Of a stretch of DNA of 64,000 bases, positions 32,265 to 40,307 are shown piece by piece. How positions within the stretch are numbered: the first letter of the stretch is position 1; each line of letters opens with the position of its first letter. The position numbers and the translations under genes are program-made. The DNA lies in the NCBI GenBank assembly GCA_964482495.1, contig CAYZXS010000012.1:20998-84997 (forward strand), given 5' to 3'. Source of the DNA: J029 sp964482495. Lineage in GTDB: Bacteria; Planctomycetota; UBA1135. The notes beneath the pieces are model-generated. The model had not been told where the DNA came from and did not search any database. It saw nothing but the letters and a program-made list of their open reading frames with translations.

Positions 32265-34415
32265 CTACCCGGGTCGCCCGATCGCCGCCTTCACCCGCGC
32301 CGGCGTCATCGGCATGCGCGTCAGCCGCGCGCCGGTGGCGTCGGCGATGGCGTTGGCGATGACGGCGCCCATGCCGACGATGGCGGGCTCGCCGCCGCCG
32401 TGGGGCTCGGCGATGCCGGTGTCGACGAAGACGACCTCGATCTCGGGCACCCAGGAGAAGCGCGGGATGGTGTAGGTGTCGAAGTTGGCGTCGAGGACGT
32501 CGCCGCCGCGGAAGCGCAGCTCCTCGCTGAGGGCGTAACCCAGGCCCATGGTGATGCAGCCCTCGGCCTGGATCGTGGCGCCGTGCGGGTTGACCACGAG
32601 CCCCATGTCCTGGGCGCAGACCACGCGCTCGACCTTCAGCCGCCCGGTGCGGGGGTTGACCCGCACCTTGGCCATCAGCGCGTTCCAGGTGCCGGCGTCG
32701 GTGGTGCAGGCGATGCCGTAGCCCACCCCCTCCTCGGCCGGCGGCTTCCAACCGAAGCGCTCGGCCGCGGCGTCGAGCACCGCCCGCATGCGCGCGTCCT
32801 TCAGGTTGCGGCGGCGGAACTCGAGCGGGTCCAGGCCGGCGGCCGCGGCCATGACGTCGATCTGCGACTCGCGGGCGAAGGCGTTGGTGTTGGCGCCGGG
32901 CGCGCGCCAGGCCCCGGTGCCGAAGGGGTGGGTGCCGGGCCCGGCGCGCCAGCCGCGGCCGTGGGCGGCGACGCGGCGGTCGGGCACGTGGTAGATCACC
33001 TCGGAGCCGCGGGTGCCGGCGAAGGCCACGGCGAAGTCCCAGGCGACCAGGGCGCCGTCGGCGTCGACGCCCGAGCGCACCTTGACCACCGCCGCCGGCA
33101 TGAAGGTGTCGTAGAAGAACTCCTCCTCGCGGGTCCACTCGAGGTGCACCGGCACGCCGGCCAAGTCGGCCAGGCGGGCGGCCTCCACGACCTGCGGGTT
33201 CTGGCCCTTGCCGCCGAAGCCGCCGCCGACGAAGGGGGTGATCACCCGCACGTCCTCCGACGACAGCCCCAGGGTCCGGGCCACCTCGTCGCGGGCGGAG
33301 AAGGGGGTCTGGGTCGATGCCCAGACCGTGGCCTCGCCGTCCAGCACCTCGGCCACCGCGGTGTGGGTCTCCATCGGCGCGTGGGCGACGTAGCCGTTGC
33401 GGTACTCGAGCTCGGCGGTGTGGGCGGCGCGGCCCAGGGCGGCCGCCGGGTCGCCGGCCGCGTCCTGGTCCTGGGCGGCGGGCGCCCGCGCCATCAGGTG
33501 GTCGAAGATGCTGTCCTCGTCGACGGTCATCTTCGACGGGCTCCACGTCGCCCGCAGCCGCTGCAGCGCCGCCGCCGCGCCGTCCGGGGTCTCGTGCAGC
33601 ACGCCGATGAAGTCGCCGTCGCGCACGACCAGCACCCCGGGCAGGGCCTCGGCCGCGCTCGTGTCCACCGACTCGAGCTCGGAGTCGTGGGCGGGCGGGC
33701 GCACGACGCGCGCGTACAGCATGCCCGGCCGCCGTACGTCGCCGGCGAAGACCGCCTCGCCGGTGACCTTGGCGCGCGACTCGACGTGCCGGTGGTCGCG
33801 GCCGACCGTCTCGTAGCGCTCGGCGGCCTGGATCACGGCCTCCTTCTCCAGCACGCGATGGATCGCCTGGCCCCGGGCCAGCTCGCCGTAGCCGATCTTG
33901 CGCTCGGGCGCGGCCGCCACGTGGACCGCGCCGCCGGCGGTGCGCAGCCCCTCTGCGGGCACGCCCAGCCGCTCCGCCGCCAACTCGACCAGCACCGCTC
34001 GGGCCTCCGCCGCGGCCTGCCGCAGCGACGGGCCGAGGAAGCGCACCGACATCGAGCCGAAGGTGCCCATGTCCCAAGGGCAGCGCGCCGTGTCGCCCAT
34101 GACCATCGTGATGGCGTCCATCGGCGCGTCCAGCTCCTCGGCCATCAGCTGCTGCATGGCCGTGGTCACGCCCTGGCCCAGCTCGGCCTTGCCGGTGAAG
34201 CCGGTGATCGAGCCGTCCTCGGCGATGCGCAAGAAGGCGTTGAAGTCGGCGGGCCCGCGACCGCGCCGCCGCCGCCCCGGCTCCTGCGCGCCCAGCAGGT
34301 CGCCGAGCGAGATCAGGATCACGATGCCGGCGCCGAACTGCTTGAGGAAGTCGCGCCGGTCGAGCTCGGGCAGCTCGGTCAGGCTCTCGAAGGCGTAGCG
34401 CATGTAGTCGCTCAT
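32265..34415 (-). CDS. molybdopterin-binding subunit of a xanthine-dehydrogenase-family oxidoreductase (Tat-exported, IorB-like)
   Basis: This 716-residue large subunit should hydroxylate an aldehyde or N-heterocycle with a Mo-pterin cofactor. An N-terminal twin-arginine signal (LDRRDFLKQFGAGIVILISLG) directs folded export, as in the isoquinoline-1-oxidoreductase beta-subunit group. Mo-cofactor segments include GKAELGQGVTTAMQQLMAEEL, FVGGGFGGKGQN, TGAWRAPGANTNAFARESQID and GGGEPAIVGMGAVIANAIADA, the last with the conserved catalytic Glu in GGGE. The gene overlaps its partner 2Fe-2S subunit by 4 bp (ATGA), so the two are translationally coupled. A separate FAD subunit is absent, which fits the two-subunit IorAB type that passes electrons to a cytochrome. 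The substrate is unknown. Confidence 0.92.
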   Translation of the reverse strand: MSDYMRYAFESLTELPELDRRDFLKQFGAGIVILISLGDLLGAQEPGRRRRGRGPADFNAFLRIAEDGSITGFTGKAELGQGVTTAMQQLMAEELDAPMDAITMVMGDTARCPWDMGTFGSMSVRFLGPSLRQAAAEARAVLVELAAERLGVPAEGLRTAGGAVHVAAAPERKIGYGELARGQAIHRVLEKEAVIQAAERYETVGRDHRHVESRAKVTGEAVFAGDVRRPGMLYARVVRPPAHDSELESVDTSAAEALPGVLVVRDGDFIGVLHETPDGAAAALQRLRATWSPSKMTVDEDSIFDHLMARAPAAQDQDAAGDPAAALGRAAHTAELEYRNGYVAHAPMETHTAVAEVLDGEATVWASTQTPFSARDEVARTLGLSSEDVRVITPFVGGGFGGKGQNPQVVEAARLADLAGVPVHLEWTREEEFFYDTFMPAAVVKVRSGVDADGALVAWDFAVAFAGTRGSEVIYHVPDRRVAAHGRGWRAGPGTHPFGTGAWRAPGANTNAFARESQIDVMAAAAGLDPLEFRRRNLKDARMRAVLDAAAERFGWKPPAEEGVGYGIACTTDAGTWNALMAKVRVNPRTGRLKVERVVCAQDMGLVVNPHGATIQAEGCITMGLGYALSEELRFRGGDVLDANFDTYTIPRFSWVPEIEVVFVDTGIAEPHGGGEPAIVGMGAVIANAIADATGARLTRMPMTPARVKAAIGRPG

Positions 34416-34891
34416 CGCTTGCCCTCCCGCGCCCCGGCGGCGACCTGGTCGACGGCCCTCAAGATCCGCTGGTGGGCGCCGCAGCGGCAGAGGTTGCCCT
34501 CGAGGCCGCGCTCGATCTGCGGCTGCGACAGGGCGGGGTCCTCGTGCAGCATCCCCGCCGCCTGCATGATCATGCCGGGGGTGCAGAAGCCGCACTGGAA
34601 GCCGCCGTGCTCGACGAAGGCCTCTTGCAGCGGGTGCAGCTCCTCGCCCTGGGCCAGGCCCTCGATGGTCACGACCGCCTTGCCCTCGACCGCGCCCACG
34701 GGCAGCCGGCAGCTGCGCTCGGGGGCGCCGTCGATGAGCACGGTGCAGGAGCCGCACAAGCCCTCGCCGCAGCCGTGCTTGGTGCCGGTGAGCCCGAGTT
34801 CGGTCCGCAGCACCCACAACAGCCGCCGCTCGGGGTCGACCACCGGCGCCGCCGGCTGGCCGTTGAGGAGAAAGCTGACCGCTCGTTCCAT
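34412..34891 (-). CDS. 2Fe-2S subunit of the xanthine-dehydrogenase-family oxidoreductase (IorA-like)
   Basis: This 159-residue small subunit carries two [2Fe-2S] clusters. The plant-ferredoxin-type cluster is held by HGCGEGLCGSCTVLIDG plus the Cys in ERSCRLPVG. The second, helical cluster is held by GFQCGFCTPGMIM and EGNLCRCGAHQRI. It transfers electrons from the Mo site to an outside acceptor. It has no signal peptide of its own and is probably exported as a hitchhiker with the Tat-tagged large subunit. It is the first gene of the pair. A TACAAT box lies ~60 nt upstream of ATG 34891, in the region shared with a divergent sulfatase-like gene. Confidence 0.94.
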   Translation of the reverse strand: MERAVSFLLNGQPAAPVVDPERRLLWVLRTELGLTGTKHGCGEGLCGSCTVLIDGAPERSCRLPVGAVEGKAVVTIEGLAQGEELHPLQEAFVEHGGFQCGFCTPGMIMQAAGMLHEDPALSQPQIERGLEGNLCRCGAHQRILRAVDQVAAGAREGKR

Positions 34892-35087
34892 GTCGCGCTC
34901 CCGCAGGGGCCCGCTGCGCGGAACGGCGCGGCGCCCCTGGCCTTGTCGATTGTAGGCAGCTCGAGCGGAGGCGGTGTTCGCCGGATCCGCAACCGTCGCC
35001 GGTAACCGAAAGCGTCATCCTGAGCCAAGATGGTTCTCGCGCTTCGCTGCCTCACAGCCTCCTCCGCCAGATCGTATGGGGAGCACG

Positions 35088-36521
35088 ATGCAGAACGCGA
35101 TCCAGCCCGCGCTCCTGTTTCTCGCGCTCGCGCTCTCGGCCTGCGGCGGCGGTTCCACCGCGCCGGCGCCTCCGGCGCCGCCGGCGCCGCCGGCGCAGGA
35201 CCAACTCTCCGTGATCCTGGTCAGCCTGGACACCTGCCGCGCCGACAGCCTCGGCCCCTACGGCGGCGACGCGCGCAACAGCCCCTTCCTGGACCAGCTG
35301 GCCCGCGAGTCGGTGGTCTTCACCGACTGCCTGAGCCAGAGCAGCAACACCGCCCCCGCCCACCGGAGCCTGTTCACCGGCCAGTACGTGCACCGCCACG
35401 GCCACGACGTCGACAGCTACCGCCGCTCGCCCTCCTCCTGGGCCGGCCGGCTGCGCGAGGCCGGCTGGCGCACCGGGGCCTTCACCGGCGGCGGCTTCCT
35501 GGCCTCCGGCTACGGCTTCGAGGACGGCTTCGAGACCTACGTCGACCGGGACGCCCATGGCGGACCAGTGACGAACCGCGGCCTGGCGTCGACCCTGCCG
35601 CAGGCGCGGGAGTGGCTGGCGCAGGGCGCGGACGACCAGCGGCCCTTCTTCCTCTTCCTCCACACCTTCGACATCCACTGTCCCTACCAGCCGGCCGACC
35701 CGTGGCGGACCGAGTTCACCGCCGGCTACGAGGGCGACCTGGACGCCGGGAGCGCCTGCGGCCAGGCCGACTTCGCGCGCATCCTGGCGCGCGCGAAGAC
35801 CTCGGCGCCCGAGGACTACCGCGCCGACCTCCAGCACCTGCGCGACACCTACGACGCCGGCGTCGCCATGACCGACAGCCTGCTGGGCGAGTTCCTCGCC
35901 GAGCTGCGGGCGGACGGCACCCTGGACCGCAGCCTGCTGATCGTGCTCAGCGACCACGGCGAGAGCCTGGGCCAGCGGCGGCCATACATCGGCCACAACC
36001 GGCTCTGGGAAGAGCAGCTCCAGGTGCCGCTGATGATCCGCTTCCCCGACGGCGCCTTCGCCGGCGCCGTCTGCGACGAGCCGACGATGCTGATCGACGT
36101 CCTGCCGACGGTGCTCGACCAGCTCGGGCTGGCGCCCGCCGCTGGCGCCCAAGGCGAGAGCCTGCTGCCCTTGCTGGAGGGCCGGAAGAGCTTCGACGGC
36201 GAGCGTCTTCGGGTCAGCCAATTCCTCAGCCTGTTCAGCTTCCGCTTCGACGACCGCTGGAAGGTCCACGGCCAAGTGGGCGAGGACGGCAACGGGCAGG
36301 TCCTGCTCTTCGACTTGGAGCAGGACCCGCTCGAGCAGCGCGAGGGGCCGGAACATCAGCGAGCGCTGCGCCAACGACTGCAGCGGCTGGTCCAGGAATT
36401 CACCGCCTGGCGCCAGAGCACCGCCGCGGCGGACCGCGAGCACCGCGGCGCGCGGATCATCCCCGACGACGACGCTCAGCAGGCCGCCGACCTCGCGGAG
36501 CTCGGCTACATCGGCGGCTGA
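35088..36521 (+). CDS. sulfatase-like lipoprotein (alkaline-phosphatase superfamily, no Cys nucleophile)
   Basis: This 477-residue protein has a lipoprotein signal (LLFLALALSACGGG) followed by a Pro/Ala linker. The catalytic fold is recognisable by VILVSLDTCRADSLGPYGG, the nucleophile region NTAPAHRSLFTGQYVHRHG, FLFLHTFDIHCPYQ and LIVLSDHGESLGQRRPYIGHNRLWEEQLQVPL. In the nucleophile loop the formylglycine Cys/Ser is replaced by Thr in TAPAH, so ordinary sulfatase chemistry is doubtful; related Thr enzymes act on phosphate esters. ATG 35088 has GGAG 5 nt upstream. The C-terminus ends AADLAELGYIGG, a common ending of this subfamily. It is divergent from the IorA-like gene. Confidence 0.88.
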   Translation: MQNAIQPALLFLALALSACGGGSTAPAPPAPPAPPAQDQLSVILVSLDTCRADSLGPYGGDARNSPFLDQLARESVVFTDCLSQSSNTAPAHRSLFTGQYVHRHGHDVDSYRRSPSSWAGRLREAGWRTGAFTGGGFLASGYGFEDGFETYVDRDAHGGPVTNRGLASTLPQAREWLAQGADDQRPFFLFLHTFDIHCPYQPADPWRTEFTAGYEGDLDAGSACGQADFARILARAKTSAPEDYRADLQHLRDTYDAGVAMTDSLLGEFLAELRADGTLDRSLLIVLSDHGESLGQRRPYIGHNRLWEEQLQVPLMIRFPDGAFAGAVCDEPTMLIDVLPTVLDQLGLAPAAGAQGESLLPLLEGRKSFDGERLRVSQFLSLFSFRFDDRWKVHGQVGEDGNGQVLLFDLEQDPLEQREGPEHQRALRQRLQRLVQEFTAWRQSTAAADREHRGARIIPDDDAQQAADLAELGYIGG

Positions 36522-36552
36522 TGCGGCCTCCCGGCGCGGCCGAGAGCCGGCC

Positions 36553-36558
36553 TAGAAT
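36553..36558 (+). promoter_or_regulatory. -10 box (TAGAAT) for leaderless FG-GAP gene
   Basis: TAGAAT ends 6 nt before the GTG at 36565. No Shine-Dalgarno lies between. Confidence 0.5.
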
Positions 36559-36564
36559 CGCCGC

Positions 36565-38814
36565 GTGGCCCTCCCCCTCGCCCTCATCCCCCTCCTCGTC
36601 CTCCCCCTCCAGGACCCCGCCAGCTTCCCCGACCAGGCCAAGGCCCTGCGCGAGGCCGAGTCCTGGGGAGAGCTCGCCGCGCTGGCCGCCGCCGAAGCCG
36701 ACCAGGCCCAAGACGACGTCCTGCCGCTGTCCTATCTGGCGATCGCCCGCGCCGGCTTGAAGGAGTTCGAGGCCGCGGCCGAGGCGCTGCAGCAGCTGAA
36801 GCAGGGCGGCCTGGACCTCGACGCCGCGGTGCCCGGGCTGGGCTCGCCGCTGGTCGAGGTGGTCAACACCACCTACTCCCACTGCTGGGCCAACTTCGAC
36901 CCGGCCTTCAACCGCCAGTGCTGGGAGCCGCTGTTCGCGCGCTTCGCGGACAGCCATTACGCGCCGGTGGCCGCCAGCCGGCTGTTGATGGCCGCCCTGA
37001 AGGAGGGCGACGAGGCCGCCGCCGCCCCCTTCCGCGCCTTCTTCGACCAGCGACTGGAGGCCGCCCGCGCCGCCGGCGATGAGGCGCAGGTCGCGGACCT
37101 GACTGGGCGCCTCGTCGACGGCCACCTCAAGGCCGGGGTCAGCGACGCGGCCGTCGCCGCGTTGGCCGCTGAGGCGTGGGACCAGGCCTGGAGCGCCGCC
37201 GTGCAGCGCCACGGCTACGACGGGCCCGTGACCGGCGGGGACCTGGACGCGGCGCAGCTGGCCGCCCGGCTGCAGTGTGAGCTGGACACCGACGACGCCT
37301 TCAACACCCTGGCGCGGGCCACCGCTCTGGCCGGGGCGGAGGTCGGCCCCGGCCACCCGCTCTACGAGATGGAGGACGAGCCGGCGGTCCGCTTCACCGA
37401 CGTCACCGCCGCGCTCGGTCTCGACGGGTTGAAGGCCGGCCGGGTGGCGGCGGCCGACTTCGACGCCGACGGCGACCCCGACCTGTGCTTCGGCGGTCGG
37501 CTCTACCGCAACGAGGACGGCCGCTACACCGAGGTCGGCGGCGAGCTCGGCGTCACCCAGCGGGGCGCCGCGGCGCTCTTCGGCGACGCCGACGGCGACG
37601 GCCTGCTCGACCTGCTGGTGGCCGGCGGCAAGCCCTTCCTCTATCGCAATCTGGGCAAGAAGGGCAAGTACGCCTTCGAGGACGCCACCGCGGCCGCCGG
37701 CCTCGGCGCCGTCAGCTTCGCCGCCACGCCCGAAGGCGCCGCCTGGGTCGACTTCGACGACGACGGCGACCTCGACCTCTACTTCGCGGTCTACGAGAAG
37801 CCGATGGGGAAGGGCAACCCCGACGTGCTGCTCGAGAACGACGGCGACGGCGTCTTCACCGACGCCAGCGCCAAGCTGGCGGCGCTGCCCGAGGGCGACG
37901 CCTGCGGCCGCGGCGTCTCCCCCGCCGACGTCGACCAGGACGGCGACAGCGAGATCTTCGTCTCCAACTACCGCCTCAACCCGAACCTGCTGTGGCAGTG
38001 GGACGGCGCGGGCCTGAGCGACCGCTCCGCCGCCCTCGGCGTCAAGGGCGAGCGGCAGCCGGCTGACGGCGCCTACTTCGGCCACACCATCGGCTCCTGC
38101 TGGGGCGACGTCGACGGCGACGGCGACCTCGACCTGTTCTCGGCCAACCTCGCCCACCCGCGCTTCATCCGCCAAGGCTTCTCCAACCTGTCCTTCCTCG
38201 GCATCCAGCAGGAGGACGGCAGCTTCCGCGACGAGCGCGCGGCGCGCGGGGTGCGCTTCCAGGAGACCCACTCCGACCCGGCGCTGGTCGACATCGACAA
38301 CGACGGCGACCTCGACCTGTCGCTGACCTGCATCTACGAGGGCGTGCCCTCGGCGCTGTTCCAGAACGACGGCGCCGGCCACTTCTCCCCGATCACCTTC
38401 CGCGCCGGCGCGGTCGCCTTCCACGGCTGGGGGCAGTCCTGGCTCGACTTCGACGGCGACGGCTTCCTCGACGTCGTCTACGCCTCCAGCGCCGGCGTCC
38501 GGGCCTTCCGCAATTCGGGCAACGACAACCACTACGTCCGGGTGGCGCTGCAGACCAAGGGCCGCGACCTCGGTTACGGGGCGGTGGTCCAAGTCGAAGG
38601 CACCGAGGAGGACGCGCCGCCGCCGCTGACCCGGCAGCTCTTCGCCGCCCGCGGCACCAGCTCGCAGGACGAGCCGGTGCTGCACTTCGGGCTCGGCGGC
38701 TACGACGGCAAGATCCGGATCCGCGTCCGCTGGCCGGACTCGGACAAGACCGAGTCCAAGACCCCGAAGCCGGATCGGCTCTACCGCTTCAAGCAGACGC
38801 GCAAGGCCAAGTAG
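36565..38814 (+). CDS. exported FG-GAP/VCBS repeat protein with UnbV/ASPIC C-terminal domain
   Basis: This 749-residue protein has a signal peptide (MALPLALIPLLVLPLQ). Residues ~20-260 are helical and TPR-like. From ~275, at least seven calcium-binding FG-GAP blades carry D-x-D-x-D-G-D-x-D motifs, e.g. DFDADGDPDLCFGG, DADGDGLLDLLVAGG, DFDDDGDLDLYFA, DVDGDGDLDLFSAN and DFDGDGFLDVVYAS. They form an integrin-alpha-like propeller. The last ~90 residues match the UnbV/ASPIC domain (NHYVRVALQTKGRDLGYGAVV, IRIRVRWPDSDKTES). Such proteins are abundant in this phylum and probably act in surface binding. The start is GTG 36565, with a TAGAAT box 6 nt upstream. Confidence 0.9.
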   Translation: MALPLALIPLLVLPLQDPASFPDQAKALREAESWGELAALAAAEADQAQDDVLPLSYLAIARAGLKEFEAAAEALQQLKQGGLDLDAAVPGLGSPLVEVVNTTYSHCWANFDPAFNRQCWEPLFARFADSHYAPVAASRLLMAALKEGDEAAAAPFRAFFDQRLEAARAAGDEAQVADLTGRLVDGHLKAGVSDAAVAALAAEAWDQAWSAAVQRHGYDGPVTGGDLDAAQLAARLQCELDTDDAFNTLARATALAGAEVGPGHPLYEMEDEPAVRFTDVTAALGLDGLKAGRVAAADFDADGDPDLCFGGRLYRNEDGRYTEVGGELGVTQRGAAALFGDADGDGLLDLLVAGGKPFLYRNLGKKGKYAFEDATAAAGLGAVSFAATPEGAAWVDFDDDGDLDLYFAVYEKPMGKGNPDVLLENDGDGVFTDASAKLAALPEGDACGRGVSPADVDQDGDSEIFVSNYRLNPNLLWQWDGAGLSDRSAALGVKGERQPADGAYFGHTIGSCWGDVDGDGDLDLFSANLAHPRFIRQGFSNLSFLGIQQEDGSFRDERAARGVRFQETHSDPALVDIDNDGDLDLSLTCIYEGVPSALFQNDGAGHFSPITFRAGAVAFHGWGQSWLDFDGDGFLDVVYASSAGVRAFRNSGNDNHYVRVALQTKGRDLGYGAVVQVEGTEEDAPPPLTRQLFAARGTSSQDEPVLHFGLGGYDGKIRIRVRWPDSDKTESKTPKPDRLYRFKQTRKAK

Positions 38815-38841
38815 CGCCGGGCCGCGCCGGCCACCGGCGGA

Positions 38842-40116
38842 TCAGGCCGGGCGCTCCGGCAGGCCGAAGGTGAGGAAGATCGACGAGGACAGCGGCGGGT
38901 ACTCGACGATCAGCCGGTAGCAGAGGAAGTCGTCGGGATCCCAGCCCATTCGCTCGTGGACCAGGCTGCAGATCTCGGCGTAGCGCGACACGTGGGGCGT
39001 GCCGACCACGCGCAAGCCGGTGCCGATGGCCTGGACCCGCTCCCCCATGGGCAGCCGGTCGACCGGGCGGATGTCCCGGCCCAGGGTCGGGTCCCCGGTC
39101 AGCCGGCCGGCCGCGACCAGCTGCGGCGGGGCCGGGAGCGGGATCCCGCGGTGCACGAAGCAGTCGAACTGCAGCGTCCTCACCGGCGCCTCGATCGAGC
39201 ACTCGAACTGGCCGTAGTCCTGGTCGCCGTCGGCGTAGTAGGGCACCACCGAGCGGTAGGCGGAGGCGTAGAAGACGTCGGTCTCGCCGCTGCGGCCGAT
39301 GCGGCCCTCGGCGAACTCGTAGCGCTCGCCGGTCTTGGTCTGCACGGTGCGGATCGGCGGCAGCGGCGAGCTGCAGAACTCCGGCAGCAGCTTCGGGCCC
39401 TCGAGGTCCTGGCTGGCGGGGTCGATGGCCAGCTCCTCCGGCAGGTCGATCTGGTCGAGCTCGTCGTCGTAGACCTCGCGGCGGCCGAGCGGCCACTTGG
39501 CCAGGGAGCGGTAGCGGTAGAGGCCGACCAGGCCGGTGACGGCGGCGAGGTCCGCCATGCCCTCGGCGTCGGCGCTCGGGGCGAGGAAGTGGGTGTTGAG
39601 GCGCACCTTGGCCTCGATGCCCCAGATGCCGCAATTGCCGCGGAAGGCGGCCTGCCGGCTCACCAGCGGCGAGCGGTCGGCGGACCGCTCCGAGGCCACG
39701 CTCTCGAGCACCAGCTCCAGCCCGACCCGGTCGCCGACGTGGGCCTCGACCATCGACTCGAAGCCGTGCAGCGCGGCGCGGACGGCGTCCAGCTTCGCCG
39801 GCGGCAGTCCCTTGCCTTCGAGCTGCTTCAAGAACTGGAGCAAGCCGGAGGCGCTGGGCAGGTAAGGGAAGGCGGCGAAGGGGTCGTCCGCCAGGAGCAG
39901 CTTCGAGGTCTTCCAGCCGAGGTTGCGCTTCATGCCGAAGACCCGCGTCAGCTCGAGGGGCTTGCGGATGTCAGCCTCCAGCGCCGTGAACAGCTCGATC
40001 AGCGCACCGCGCAGCTCCTGGAGGGTCCGGAGGTAGTCCTGCTCGAAGCTCGGCCCGCCGCCGGAGTGGCTGCGGCCGTCATCGGGCGCGCTTCGGGATC
40101 GAGGGGGACCGGACAC
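38842..40116 (-). CDS. conserved-looking cytosolic protein of unknown function, possible HTH
   Basis: This 424-residue protein has no signal peptide or membrane helix and matches no family I can name firmly. The N-terminal ~20 residues are disordered. Residues ~25-70 (LTRVFGMKRNLGWKTSKLLL) could form a helix-turn-helix, similar in spacing to hypothetical proteins of planctomycetes with a G-x-x-x-x-L-A-W-x-x-S pattern. Residues ~140-420 look mixed alpha/beta, with FRGNCGIWGIEAKVRLNTHFLAP and a repeated-looking segment GRDIRPVDRLPMGERVQAIG. The start is GTG 40116. It could be a regulator with a large effector domain, but this is a guess from the N-terminus only. Confidence 0.65.
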   Translation of the reverse strand: MSGPPRSRSAPDDGRSHSGGGPSFEQDYLRTLQELRGALIELFTALEADIRKPLELTRVFGMKRNLGWKTSKLLLADDPFAAFPYLPSASGLLQFLKQLEGKGLPPAKLDAVRAALHGFESMVEAHVGDRVGLELVLESVASERSADRSPLVSRQAAFRGNCGIWGIEAKVRLNTHFLAPSADAEGMADLAAVTGLVGLYRYRSLAKWPLGRREVYDDELDQIDLPEELAIDPASQDLEGPKLLPEFCSSPLPPIRTVQTKTGERYEFAEGRIGRSGETDVFYASAYRSVVPYYADGDQDYGQFECSIEAPVRTLQFDCFVHRGIPLPAPPQLVAAGRLTGDPTLGRDIRPVDRLPMGERVQAIGTGLRVVGTPHVSRYAEICSLVHERMGWDPDDFLCYRLIVEYPPLSSSIFLTFGLPERPA

Positions 40117-40307
40117 GGATGGGGGGAGGCGGAGCGCCCGGCTCCCCAGGGAAGCGCGCGGGACGAGGCTGACGGCTCCAGAGGAGGACCAGGCAGCGGG
40201 ATTGCTTCAGTGTAGCTGGGAGCGAGCGCCTGCTCGGGGGGCTTCTCGCGCCGGGCTGGACCGCGTCGCTGCGGGGGTTGGTGGGGGCGGGGAAGCGGCT
40301 CCGCGCC

